Shown: piece by piece, positions 6,681-14,906 of the stretch
Layout of the letters: the number at the start of each line of letters is the position of its first letter
Position numbering within the stretch: position 1 is the first letter of the stretch
Assembly (NCBI GenBank): GCA_964416385.1
Contig: CAYQDW010000062.1
Location: 1 to 14,922, forward strand
Direction of reading: 5' to 3'
DNA from: JAUHWL01 sp964416385
Lineage (GTDB): Bacteria; Bacteroidota; Bacteroidia; Flavobacteriales; Schleiferiaceae
Length of the DNA stretch: 14,922 bases
The notes under the pieces: generated by a model
Told to the model about the DNA's origin: nothing
What the model saw: only the letters and a program-made list of their open reading frames with translations
The model's database searches: none
Program-made: the position numbers and the translations under genes

Positions 6681-8972
6681 ATGAAGCATTTATTCTTTTC
6701 GTTTTTAATGTTGGCTGTATCTGTGCTTTCTGCACAGCAAAACACCAATCAAAGTAAGTTTAAGCAGTTGGGCACAGAATTGCCAACGCCCAATACATAC
6801 CGCACCGCCAGCGGCGCCCCCGGGCATGAGTATTACCAACAACAGGCAGATTATGTTATATCCATTACGCTTGATGATCAAAACCAAAAAATAACAGGCG
6901 AGGAGGTAATCACCTACACCAACAATGCACCAGATGAGCTCACCTATTTGTGGATACAGCTAGATCAAAATGTGCGCGCTCCCAACAGCATGTCTTCTAA
7001 AATAGCCAAAGGCGATATGCCCTCGCGCATGAGCACCGGAAGTTTAGAACGTATGCTTTATGAATTTCCCGGGGGTTTCAATATTGAGAAAGTTACAACC
7101 ACGGGTAATGCTGACTTGCCCTATGTAATCAATGAAACCATGATGCGCGTTGATTTGCCGCAACCGCTAAAAACAGGACAAAAATTTAGTTTTAAAATCA
7201 AGTATTGGTACAACATTAACGACCGCAACAAGATTGGTGGCCGTAGTGGTTATGAGTACTTTCCTGAAGAAGACAACTACCTCTACACCATTGCCCAGTT
7301 TTTTCCACGTATGGCTGTATACACAGATTATGAGGGTTGGCAGCACAAGCAATTTTTAGGTAGTGGTGAATTTACATTACCCTTTGGCAATTATGAAGTG
7401 CGCATTACAGTGCCAGCAGACCATATTGTTGCCGCTACGGGCGAATTGCAAAATGCATCATCAATTTTAACTTCAGAACAGCGCAAGCGCTACAGTGATG
7501 CGCGTAAATCGCTGCAAACGCCAGTGTTCATTGTAACGCCAGAAGAGGCTTTGGCCGCAGAAAAGAATAAAGCAACCACACAAAAAACGTGGATCTTTAA
7601 AGCACAAAACGTTCGCGATTTTGCTTTTGCCAGCAGCCGCAAGTTTATTTGGGATGCTATGGGTGTGCAACTTGGGGGTAAAACCGTTATGGCAGAGAGT
7701 TTTTATCCCAAAGAGGGCAACCCTTTATGGGAACAGTACAGCACGCGCGTAGTGGCGCATACGTTAAACGTGTACAGCAAGCATACTATAGATTATCCAT
7801 ACCCAAGGGCCATTTCTGTGCATACAGACCGAATTGGTATGGAGTATCCCATGATTTGTTTTAATGGTGGCCGACCAGAAGCAGATGGCACCTATAGTGA
7901 AGGCACTAAGTATGGTATGATTGGCGTAATCATCCATGAGGTTGGCCATAACTTCTTCCCCATGATTATTAATAGTGATGAACGCCAATGGACGTGGATG
8001 GATGAGGGCCTAAACACTTTTGTACAGTTTTTAACAGAGCAAGAGTGGGATACCGAATATCCAGCCCGTAGAGGTCCGGCACATAAAATTGTAGACTACA
8101 TGAAGGGCGATAAAAGCAAGATGATGCCCATTATGACCAATAGCGAAAGTTTACTTCAATTTGGCAATAATGCCTATGCAAAACCAGCAACGGCACTAAA
8201 TATTCTTAGAGAAACCGTCTTGGGTAGAGAGCTATTTGATTATGCCTTTAAAGAATATTGTAGGAGGTGGGCCTTTAAGCATCCTACGCCCAGTGATTTC
8301 TTCCGTACCATGGAGGATGCCAGTGGTACAGATTTAGATTGGTTTTGGCGTGGATGGTTTTACACCACAGATCATGTTGACATTGCACTTACAGACGTAC
8401 GCTGGTTTACCTTAGATGATCAAAGTCCGGCTGCCAGAAAAGAATATGAAAAACGCCAAGCGCAAACTGACGCACGTGGTATTACCTATCAACGCAATGC
8501 AGGTAACACAACCATTATCAGCGAAGACAGTACCATGCGCGATTTTTATAATAAGATGGATAAATATGCCGTACAGCCTTGGGAAGCGCGTGATTATGAG
8601 CGTTTTTACAATGGTTTGTCGGATGCAGAAAAGGCGCTTTTAAAAAGCAAAAAAGAATTTTACGAATTACACTTTGAGAACAAAGGTGGGCTGGTAATGC
8701 CGGTGATTTTAGAAGTAACTTTTGTAGATGGTACCACAGAGGTTATCCGTTTGCCGGCAGAGGTTTGGTTGCGAAGTGAAGATGCCTTTACCAAAGTTTT
8801 CATCTTCGATAAGGTGGTAGATCGCATTGAGTTAGATCCATTTTTAGAAATTGCTGATACAGATCGAAACAACAATTACTGGCCCCAACAAAAGGAGCCT
8901 ACGCGTTTTGAGCTGTATAAGCAGCGCGAATGGAACCGTGGCCAAAACACCATGCAACGCGCACGCGAATAA
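6681..8972 (+). CDS. Secreted M1 family zinc metallopeptidase
   Basis: A 763-residue aminopeptidase-type enzyme. The zinc site is complete: HEVGH at residues 419-423, then exactly 18 residues to the third ligand Glu442 in WMDEGLNTF. The substrate-binding GxMEN-type motif is GMEYP (386-390). I place the start at the ATG at 6681, because MKHLFFSFLMLAVSVLSAQ is a clean signal peptide; the open frame extends to a TTG at 6639 that would put charged residues ahead of it. Residues about 50-250 form the N-terminal beta domain. The tail carries a small beta domain (about 660-720) and a polar C-terminus. Export to the periplasm is predicted, where it would trim peptides or proteins. It lies 60 bp after the HupE-like gene on the same strand with no evident terminator, so it may belong to that operon. 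The natural substrate is unknown. Confidence 0.93.
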   Translation: MKHLFFSFLMLAVSVLSAQQNTNQSKFKQLGTELPTPNTYRTASGAPGHEYYQQQADYVISITLDDQNQKITGEEVITYTNNAPDELTYLWIQLDQNVRAPNSMSSKIAKGDMPSRMSTGSLERMLYEFPGGFNIEKVTTTGNADLPYVINETMMRVDLPQPLKTGQKFSFKIKYWYNINDRNKIGGRSGYEYFPEEDNYLYTIAQFFPRMAVYTDYEGWQHKQFLGSGEFTLPFGNYEVRITVPADHIVAATGELQNASSILTSEQRKRYSDARKSLQTPVFIVTPEEALAAEKNKATTQKTWIFKAQNVRDFAFASSRKFIWDAMGVQLGGKTVMAESFYPKEGNPLWEQYSTRVVAHTLNVYSKHTIDYPYPRAISVHTDRIGMEYPMICFNGGRPEADGTYSEGTKYGMIGVIIHEVGHNFFPMIINSDERQWTWMDEGLNTFVQFLTEQEWDTEYPARRGPAHKIVDYMKGDKSKMMPIMTNSESLLQFGNNAYAKPATALNILRETVLGRELFDYAFKEYCRRWAFKHPTPSDFFRTMEDASGTDLDWFWRGWFYTTDHVDIALTDVRWFTLDDQSPAARKEYEKRQAQTDARGITYQRNAGNTTIISEDSTMRDFYNKMDKYAVQPWEARDYERFYNGLSDAEKALLKSKKEFYELHFENKGGLVMPVILEVTFVDGTTEVIRLPAEVWLRSEDAFTKVFIFDKVVDRIELDPFLEIADTDRNNNYWPQQKEPTRFELYKQREWNRGQNTMQRARE

Positions 8973-8978
8973 CACTAC

Positions 8979-8992
8979 GTTAAATATTTAAC
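8979..8992. repeat. Perfect 14-bp palindrome between the M1 and GT39 genes
   Basis: GTTAAATATTTAAC is its own reverse complement. It begins 7 bases after the M1 stop codon and ends 35 bases before the GT39 start. It is AT-rich and lacks a following T-run, so it is a poor terminator. A -7-like box, GAACTTTG (8994-9001), follows immediately, so it could be an operator over a GT39 promoter, but no -33 box is seen. Confidence 0.6.
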
Positions 8993-9027
8993 CGAACTTT
9001 GACGGACGTAAATCTACCGCTCATTAC

Positions 9028-10629
9028 ATGGCAGGAATAGATCATCAAGGCACGGGGCGAAAAAAGCTCCGTTGGCAACTCACGTTAATAGTACTTGGCA
9101 TGGGCCTGTTAAAATTCATCATCCACATGATGGTGGCAGGCAATTATGAATTGCATCGCGATGCTTTGTTGTATTTGGGTTATGGTGAGCATTTGCAATG
9201 GGGCTACATGTCTAGCCCCCCTTTTATTGCTGTACTCAGTTGGATTTCACTAAAAATTTTTGGTGGAGGTGTTTATGCAGTTCGCTTCTTTCCAGCTTTG
9301 GCGGGCGCCATAACCATGATTATGGTTGGCCGGTTAATAAAGGCGCTTGATGGCCGCAAGTGGGCTGTTATCTTGGGTACTTCTGCCTATTTGGTGTCAC
9401 CTGTTTTTCTTAGGGCGGGTAGTCTCTATCAACCGGTAGTTTTTGACCAACTTTTTTGGTTTATGTACCTGTACTTTTTTGTAAAGTTGATACAGACGTA
9501 CAACAAAAATTACTGGTTTATGCTTGGTCTGGTTGCAGGATTGGGCTTTTTAAATAAGTACACCATCGTATTACCAGTAGTGCTTACCACCATCTTTCTT
9601 TTAACCACCCGGCACCGCAAGCTGGTTTGGGCACCTCAATTTTGGGGTTTTTTAATAAATATTGTCATATTAATTGTGCCGAATATTATTTGGCAATACA
9701 ACCATAATTGGCCAGAATTAAGTCAGCTCCGCTATCTACGCCAAACGCAGTTGGTAAACGTAAATGACGCATGGTTTTTGGCGATGCAGTTTATCATGTT
9801 TGCACCAGCCTCACTCATTTGGGTGGGCGGCTTGGCCAATTTATTTACATCTAAACCTTCGCGGCCATATATTTCATTGGCGTATAGCTTTTTGGGGATG
9901 ATTGCGGTGATGCTCATTTTACAAGCCAAACCATATTATCCAGCACCATTTTACATTGCCCTAATTGTATTTGGTGCAATTCAATGGGAAGTTTGGCTGG
10001 CAGAAAAATACCAATGGCTGCTAGGTGTGATTTTAGCAGGCATGATCGCTATTAGTATTCCGCTGTTGCCACTCAGTTTGCCATACCTCAATATGAATGA
10101 TATGCTTGCTTTTAGCAAACGCTGGCAAGAACGGGGTTTTGAAGAACCTTTTGTTTGGCAAGATGGCACAATGGGTGAGATTCCTCAAGATTATGCAGAA
10201 ATGACGGGTTGGCGAAAGGTTGCAGATTTAACGCATGACCTGTGGTTTGCCTTGCCCGAAACACAGCGGCAGTCTACCTTTATTTATGGCGAAAACAGTG
10301 CTAAAACGGGTGCTATCAATTATTATAATCGCAGGCTGAAAGAAATGCCCAAGGCGTTTTGCTTTGATGATAGCTATATGTTTTGGAGCCCGCGGACGCT
10401 TGAGGGTGTACAACAACTCATCTATTGGGGCACACCAAATGATAGTTTGTTTAATTTATTTGAGCAGGCTAAAGAAGTTGGTCATTTAGATGAACCTTTC
10501 TCTGTAGAGCATGGTGCCCGTGTATTTATCTTGTCACAACCCAACAGTGCATCACTTGAAGCATATCAGCAGATAAGACAAAATGCCATCACGCCCAATC
10601 ATCGCAAGCCATTTGAACATAACAAGTAA
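9028..10629 (+). CDS. GT39-type (ArnT/PMT-like) membrane glycosyltransferase
   Basis: A 533-residue polytopic inner-membrane protein of the GT-C fold, which transfers sugars from polyprenyl-phosphate donors to acceptors on the periplasmic side. The first extracytoplasmic loop has the acidic motif ELHRDALLYL (Glu41, Asp45), and the downstream GYMSSPPFIAVLSW (59-72) is typical of Bacteroidota members of the family. GLGFLNKYT (171-179) is another family signature. Roughly 10-12 hydrophobic segments lie between residues 16 and 355. The last 170 or so residues are soluble, with FIYGENSAKTGAINYYNRR (about 416-434), as in relatives with a periplasmic C-terminal domain. The donor and acceptor cannot be read from the sequence, and no lipid A or O-antigen genes are nearby. 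It appears to stand alone: 55 bp behind the M1 gene and followed by a probable terminator. Confidence 0.88.
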   Translation: MAGIDHQGTGRKKLRWQLTLIVLGMGLLKFIIHMMVAGNYELHRDALLYLGYGEHLQWGYMSSPPFIAVLSWISLKIFGGGVYAVRFFPALAGAITMIMVGRLIKALDGRKWAVILGTSAYLVSPVFLRAGSLYQPVVFDQLFWFMYLYFFVKLIQTYNKNYWFMLGLVAGLGFLNKYTIVLPVVLTTIFLLTTRHRKLVWAPQFWGFLINIVILIVPNIIWQYNHNWPELSQLRYLRQTQLVNVNDAWFLAMQFIMFAPASLIWVGGLANLFTSKPSRPYISLAYSFLGMIAVMLILQAKPYYPAPFYIALIVFGAIQWEVWLAEKYQWLLGVILAGMIAISIPLLPLSLPYLNMNDMLAFSKRWQERGFEEPFVWQDGTMGEIPQDYAEMTGWRKVADLTHDLWFALPETQRQSTFIYGENSAKTGAINYYNRRLKEMPKAFCFDDSYMFWSPRTLEGVQQLIYWGTPNDSLFNLFEQAKEVGHLDEPFSVEHGARVFILSQPNSASLEAYQQIRQNAITPNHRKPFEHNK

Positions 10630-10655
10630 CACGGCAATGCTTTTTGATTAAAGCC

Positions 10656-10684
10656 CGCGATAAAAACCGCTTTTCTCGCGTTTT
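10656..10684 (+). terminator. Probable rho-independent terminator after the GT39 gene
   Basis: CGCGA (10656-10660) pairs with TCGCG (10676-10680). After one T-C mismatch, AAAA (10662-10665) pairs with TTTT (10671-10674) around a 5-base loop. TTTT follows the stem at 10681-10684. The lower stem is GC-rich but short, and the T-run is modest. It lies 26 bases past the stop codon. Confidence 0.55.
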
Positions 10685-10782
10685 GCAGTCACAAAAACTG
10701 GTTGCTTTTAAGAAACTTAGATTGTGTTAAATAGGTAGCGAGCCTAAGTGTTTTGGCTTCTAATAAACCTAAGAAAGTAGAT

Positions 10783-11637
10783 ATGATAAGATTAACACTT
10801 CCTGCCATGCCATTAGACATGGGTGGTGTTGAGGTTTTACAACCTTTTCCAACAAACCAAGTTGAGCGTTTAGATCCATTTTTGCTCTTGCATCACCATT
10901 TCGGTGTAATAGAGGCTGGCTCACACCCACGTCATCTAGGGGTTGGTCCGCACCCACACCGGGGTTTTTCTCCCGTAACTTTTATTTTTAATGGCGATGT
11001 GCATCATCGCGATAGCCGCGGCAATAGCAGTATTGTGCACAAAGGTGGCGTACAATGGATGGATGCAGGTATGGGCATCATCCACAGCGAACGGCCCAGT
11101 ATGGCTTTGGCCGAAAAAGGTGGCGAACAGGAAATAGTGCAATTATGGATTAACACGCCTGCAGCATCAAAAATGAATCAGCCTTCTTATCAGGCCATAC
11201 AACAACAAGACATGCCGAAGGTGGCAGGTTTAGCTGGCGATGTGCGCGTTGTTGCAGGTGCTTTTGCCGATACAACAGGCCCAATAAAAAGCAATATTGG
11301 CATAACTGCATTAATGGGCGAATTGGTAGCGCAGGATACCATTACTTTAACCACAATGCCAGGTGAGCAGGCCATGCTTTATGTTTTAGCTGGCAATGGC
11401 TTCTTAAACGGCTATGGTTTGGTAGAAGAAAAAACACTCTATGTTTTTAAAGATCACGCCTCACAAACTGCGCTATCCGCAAAATCAGACCTTAAATTTT
11501 TATTTGTAAAAGGCCAACCTCTACATGAGAAAGTTGCACAATACGGCCCGTATGTTATGAATTCTCAAACCGAGATTCTTGAGGCTCTGCGTGATTATCA
11601 AATGGGAAAGATGGGTTTTTTGGTAGAAGATTTTTAA
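10783..11637 (+). CDS. Pirin family protein
   Basis: A 284-residue bicupin protein. The N-terminal cupin has all four metal ligands of pirin at almost the same numbers as in human pirin: His57 and His59 in GPHPHRGF, His101 and Glu103 in GIIHSERPS, with GGVQWMDAGMG between them. A bound iron is therefore expected. Known pirins include a bacterial quercetinase and transcription cofactors, so the function is not fixed by family. I use the ATG at 10783, since MIRLTLPAMP starts the conserved domain and is preceded by AAGAAAG; an upstream TTG at 10753 would add ten weak residues. It is cytoplasmic, with no signal peptide. It ends 38 bp before the helicase gene and may be co-transcribed with it. The upstream 153 bp hold the GT39 terminator, and no clear promoter consensus. 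Confidence 0.92.
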   Translation: MIRLTLPAMPLDMGGVEVLQPFPTNQVERLDPFLLLHHHFGVIEAGSHPRHLGVGPHPHRGFSPVTFIFNGDVHHRDSRGNSSIVHKGGVQWMDAGMGIIHSERPSMALAEKGGEQEIVQLWINTPAASKMNQPSYQAIQQQDMPKVAGLAGDVRVVAGAFADTTGPIKSNIGITALMGELVAQDTITLTTMPGEQAMLYVLAGNGFLNGYGLVEEKTLYVFKDHASQTALSAKSDLKFLFVKGQPLHEKVAQYGPYVMNSQTEILEALRDYQMGKMGFLVEDF

Positions 11638-11675
11638 GGTTGACTTTTTTAGAGGGTAATCCTATATTAGCAACA

Positions 11676-13934
11676 ATGCAGAACCAATCAACAGACTTGC
11701 TAGAACTGGCGGCTCGTTTTGTGAATAGCACCGCCAGCAATATCTTTTTAACAGGAAAAGCGGGCACCGGAAAAACCACTTTTTTACGTGACCTTGCTCG
11801 TAAAACGCATAAGCGTTTTGTAATTGTGGCGCCAACGGGCATTGCTGCGCTCAATGCACAAGGCGTTACCATCCATTCACAATTTTTATTTCCACTGGGC
11901 AGCTTTGTGCCCGACCAAGATTTTAATCTGCCACCAGGAGAGCATAGTAGCTTTTATACACAGAAAACGCTGGCGCAGAAACATCCGCTAAACAGCATCC
12001 GTAAACAAGTGCTCAGAGCCTGTGATCTGCTCATAATTGATGAGGTGAGTATGCTTCGTGCTGATTTGTTAGATGCCATAGATTATCGCCTCAAGCGCGT
12101 TAAAGGTAATTATCACCGCAGCTTTGGTGGTGTACAAGTGCTCATGATTGGCGATTTGTACCAACTTCCACCCATAGTAAAAGACCACGAGTGGAATGTA
12201 TTGCGCAATTATTATCGCAGCATGCACTTTTTTGAAGCCCAAGCGCTAAAGCGTGATGGTATGGTATATATTGAGTTGGATAAGATTTTTAGGCAACAAG
12301 ACGATACCTTCATCAACATATTGAACAACCTGCGCAATAATATAGCTACAAAGGCGGATATAGATGTCCTTAACAATTATTACAAGCCGCAAGATCAAAT
12401 TGAGCAAGAAGGGGTGGTTACAATCACCACGCATAATTACAAGGCAGATAAGATTAATCAAGATGAACTTGATGCCTTGCCTGGCTCAGAATTTTTATTT
12501 GAGGCTGAGGTAGATGGTGATTTTCCCGAAAGTATGTATCCGCTGCCGCAAACCATAGCCCTAAAAGAAGGGGCGCAGGTTATGTTTATCAAAAATGATA
12601 GTTCTGGTGGAAGCGAATATTACAACGGTAAATTGGCCACGGTAGATAGTATTGATGAAAATGAAATTACCGTGCTAATGGGAGATACCCAAACGCCTTT
12701 TGTGTTGCGTAAAGAGCGTTGGGAAAATAAGCGCTACACCGTTGCCGAAGATTCTAAAGAACTAGAAGAAGAGGTTGTTGGCAGCTTTGTGCAGTATCCT
12801 GTAAAGTTGGCTTGGGCCGTAACCGTACACAAAAGTCAAGGACTAACTTTTGAAAAAGCCATTATTGATGTCGGCCAAGCTTTTGCACCAGGCCAAGTTT
12901 ATGTGGCTTTAAGTCGATTACGCAGTTTAGACGGCCTCACGCTTCGCACAAAAATTAGTCCAAGTGTTATTAGCAGCGATGCCGAGGTTGTTACCTTTTC
13001 ACAAGAGAAGAATCAGAAAGAAGAATTGCCAAAATACCTGCTTAGTGGGCAGCGTGATTATTTGGTGCGCTTGCTGCTTTCAACCTTTGATTTTACGCCC
13101 ATAGTGCAACAGCTTGCCTATTTTACCAAAGACCAAGGCAGCATGGAGTTTGAAGATGAAACCATGCGGGCTGCGCTGCCAGAATTGATTTCGAGATTAG
13201 AAAATGAACGCGGAAATACTGAGAAATTCCAACAGCAGTTACAGTATTATTTACACCACAACCAGCATGACGTGCTGTTAGAACGTATTCAAAAAGGAAG
13301 TGCTTACTATATTGATTTTATGCGTGAGAATTTACGCAAGTTATACACGCATTTGGCAGAAGTTGAAAGATTCAGTCGCACCGTACAATACCGCAATGCA
13401 CTGGCAGAAGTAGATCAGTTATTCATGAAAGCCCTGGGCGATATTGAAAAGTCGGCATACATTGCAGAATGTGTTTTAAGTGGTAAAGAGATTATCCGCA
13501 AGAAAGATGAAGACGAACAGCGCACTTTTTGGCGCAAGCGTAGGTTGGAGGAAGCCCGAGCAAAGGCACTAGAAGACACCCGATTAGCAAAGGCCACAAA
13601 AAGCGGCAGAAAGCGCAAAAAAGGAGAGCCTAAACTGAAGCAACCAAAAGGCAGTACGTTTAAAACCACTTACATGCTTATTAATGAGGGCATGAGCCTG
13701 AAAGAAGTTGCAGAAACCCGTGGTTTGGCATTAAGTACCATAGAAGGGCATGCCGTGCGGGGCATACGCGATGGCGATTTGAAGCTCGAAAAGGTACTAC
13801 CGCAACCATTGATAAACATAATTACAGAGGCCTTTAGAGAACATAAAAACCTGAATAAGGTGTTTGGGCATTTTGAAAGCAAGATTAGCTATGACACCCT
13901 GCGCATGGTGCAGGCGGGTCTGGATGAGAGTTAA
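11676..13934 (+). CDS. PIF1/RecD-like DNA helicase with C-terminal helix-turn-helix
   Basis: A 752-residue superfamily 1B helicase. The ATPase shows Walker A GKAGTGKT (27-34), motif Ia VAPTGIAALNAQG (51-63), Walker B LLIIDEVSM (118-126; Asp122-Glu123), motif III GDLYQLPP (159-166), VTVHKSQGLTF (382-392), and the arginine-finger motif VYVALSRLRS (408-417). This is a PIF1/RecD pattern with a UvrD_C_2-type ending. A helical middle section (450-600) leads to a strongly basic linker (RKKDEDEQRTFWRKRR, then GRKRKKGEPKLKQPKG, about 607-659). Residues 660-705 form a helix-turn-helix (MSLKEVAETRGLALSTIEGH) of the type found at the end of some helicases (HTH_40). It probably unwinds DNA in replication or repair; polarity and substrate are unknown. 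The ATG at 11676 is chosen because the conserved domain begins just after it; an upstream TTG at 11640 is less likely. Confidence 0.92.
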   Translation: MQNQSTDLLELAARFVNSTASNIFLTGKAGTGKTTFLRDLARKTHKRFVIVAPTGIAALNAQGVTIHSQFLFPLGSFVPDQDFNLPPGEHSSFYTQKTLAQKHPLNSIRKQVLRACDLLIIDEVSMLRADLLDAIDYRLKRVKGNYHRSFGGVQVLMIGDLYQLPPIVKDHEWNVLRNYYRSMHFFEAQALKRDGMVYIELDKIFRQQDDTFINILNNLRNNIATKADIDVLNNYYKPQDQIEQEGVVTITTHNYKADKINQDELDALPGSEFLFEAEVDGDFPESMYPLPQTIALKEGAQVMFIKNDSSGGSEYYNGKLATVDSIDENEITVLMGDTQTPFVLRKERWENKRYTVAEDSKELEEEVVGSFVQYPVKLAWAVTVHKSQGLTFEKAIIDVGQAFAPGQVYVALSRLRSLDGLTLRTKISPSVISSDAEVVTFSQEKNQKEELPKYLLSGQRDYLVRLLLSTFDFTPIVQQLAYFTKDQGSMEFEDETMRAALPELISRLENERGNTEKFQQQLQYYLHHNQHDVLLERIQKGSAYYIDFMRENLRKLYTHLAEVERFSRTVQYRNALAEVDQLFMKALGDIEKSAYIAECVLSGKEIIRKKDEDEQRTFWRKRRLEEARAKALEDTRLAKATKSGRKRKKGEPKLKQPKGSTFKTTYMLINEGMSLKEVAETRGLALSTIEGHAVRGIRDGDLKLEKVLPQPLINIITEAFREHKNLNKVFGHFESKISYDTLRMVQAGLDES

Positions 13935-13935
13935 A

Positions 13936-13971
13936 GAAATTCGGATTTTAGATTTAGGATTTATGAATTCA
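13936..13971. repeat. Degenerate tandem 7-bp repeat after the helicase gene
   Basis: Immediately after the stop codon come GAAATTCG (8 bases), then GATTTTA, GATTTAG, GATTTAT and GAATTCA in exact 7-base steps. The units share GATTTA-like composition, and AATTC/GAATT at the two ends form an inverted pair. No coding or terminator function is apparent. Confidence 0.55.
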
Positions 13972-14120
13972 ACATTCTGCCCATTTGCCCTAAAGCTGGT
14001 TAGTTAAAGAGGTTTGCCATAGCGTCAACTTTTCTTTTTTTTCTCCTTTTAAAGATAAAGCCATAGAAAAGCTTTGTTAACAGCACCTAACTTTTATTCG
14101 CATACCGTTACTTTGCGTCC
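13972..14120. other. Spacer before the SDR gene, with a polypyrimidine tract
   Basis: No gene is seen. An almost pure C/T run of 22 bases (14029-14050) could be the T-rich end of a weak terminator for the helicase transcript, but no convincing hairpin precedes it. Near the right end, TTACTTTG (14108-14115) is a 7-of-8 match to the -7 consensus TAnnTTTG, only 5 bases before the ATG, without a matching -33 box. Confidence 0.4.
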
Positions 14121-14906
14121 ATGTCTGAGATCAGCAACAAAGTAGTATGGATTACCGGTGCTAGCAGTGGTATTGGTAAAGAACTGTCTTTACAAATGGC
14201 AAAAGCAGGTGCCAAGGTGGTGCTCTCTGCACGTACCAAAGAAAAGCTGGAGGAGGTTGCGAAAAGTTGCCCAAACAGTTTGGTGCTCCCGTTAGATTTG
14301 GCTTCGCCAGATAATTTTGAAGCGCTCACCCAACAGGTTATAGACCACTTTGGGCGCATTGATGTGCTCATTAATAATGGGGGCAACAGCCAGCGCGCAA
14401 CGGCAGATGAAACAAGTATGGATGTGGCCCGAGAGCTTATGGAAATCAATTATTTTGGGCCGATGGCACTAACCAAAGCGGTGCTGCCAATCATGAAAAA
14501 ACAAGGCAGCGGACATATCGTTGTGCTGAGTAGCATTGCCGGAAAATTTGGTTTTTATCTGCGCAGCAGTTACAGTGCAGCCAAGCACGCCTTGCATGGT
14601 TTTTTTGATAGCCTTCGGCTGGAAGAAGAAAAAAACGGACTAAAAGTTACTGTGATTTGTCCGGGCAAGATCAATACCAACATGAGCTTAAACGCCCTTA
14701 AAGGCGATGGCACGCGGCATGCAAAAATGGACCGTAGCCAAGATCAAGGTATGCCGGCAGAAGTTTGTGCAGCTCAAATCATCTCGGCTATAAAAAAAGA
14801 CAAAGAAGAAGTGCTCATTGGCGGAAAGGAAATATTAGCCGCAACAATCAAGCGTTTTTCGCCTAAGCTTTTTGGTAAAATTATTAGGAAGCAAAGCCCG
14901 TATTAA
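14121..14906 (+). CDS. Short-chain dehydrogenase/reductase (DHRS7-like)
   Basis: A 261-residue NAD(P)-dependent oxidoreductase of the classical SDR family. The cofactor motif is TGASSGIG (12-19). Arg38 after the second strand suggests a preference for NADP(H). The catalytic set is Asn110, Ser138 in VVLSSIAG, Tyr151 and Lys155 in YSAAKHALHG. The usual NNAG motif is NNGG (85-88), followed by NSQRA, a pattern I associate with DHRS7-type members. PGKINTN (181-187) is the usual post-catalytic turn. A C-terminal basic tail (KRFSPKLFGKIIRKQ) could touch membranes, but no transmembrane helix is present. The substrate is unknown. The gene has its own 186-bp upstream spacer and no neighbour visible on the right before the window ends. 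Confidence 0.93.
   Translation: MSEISNKVVWITGASSGIGKELSLQMAKAGAKVVLSARTKEKLEEVAKSCPNSLVLPLDLASPDNFEALTQQVIDHFGRIDVLINNGGNSQRATADETSMDVARELMEINYFGPMALTKAVLPIMKKQGSGHIVVLSSIAGKFGFYLRSSYSAAKHALHGFFDSLRLEEEKNGLKVTVICPGKINTNMSLNALKGDGTRHAKMDRSQDQGMPAEVCAAQIISAIKKDKEEVLIGGKEILAATIKRFSPKLFGKIIRKQSPY

Noticed and set aside
10753..10782. TTG-initiated extension of the pirin gene
   Set aside because: The ten extra residues are low-complexity and precede the conserved start MIRLTLP; the ATG at 10783 has AAGAAAG upstream.
11640..11675. TTG-initiated extension of the helicase gene
   Set aside because: It begins 3 bases past the pirin stop, and the added residues are not part of the helicase domain; the ATG at 11676 is preferred.
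13415..13882. Two leftward open frames (84 and 70 codons) inside the helicase gene
   Set aside because: Antisense shadows of a strongly supported coding region, with no domain or start signal.
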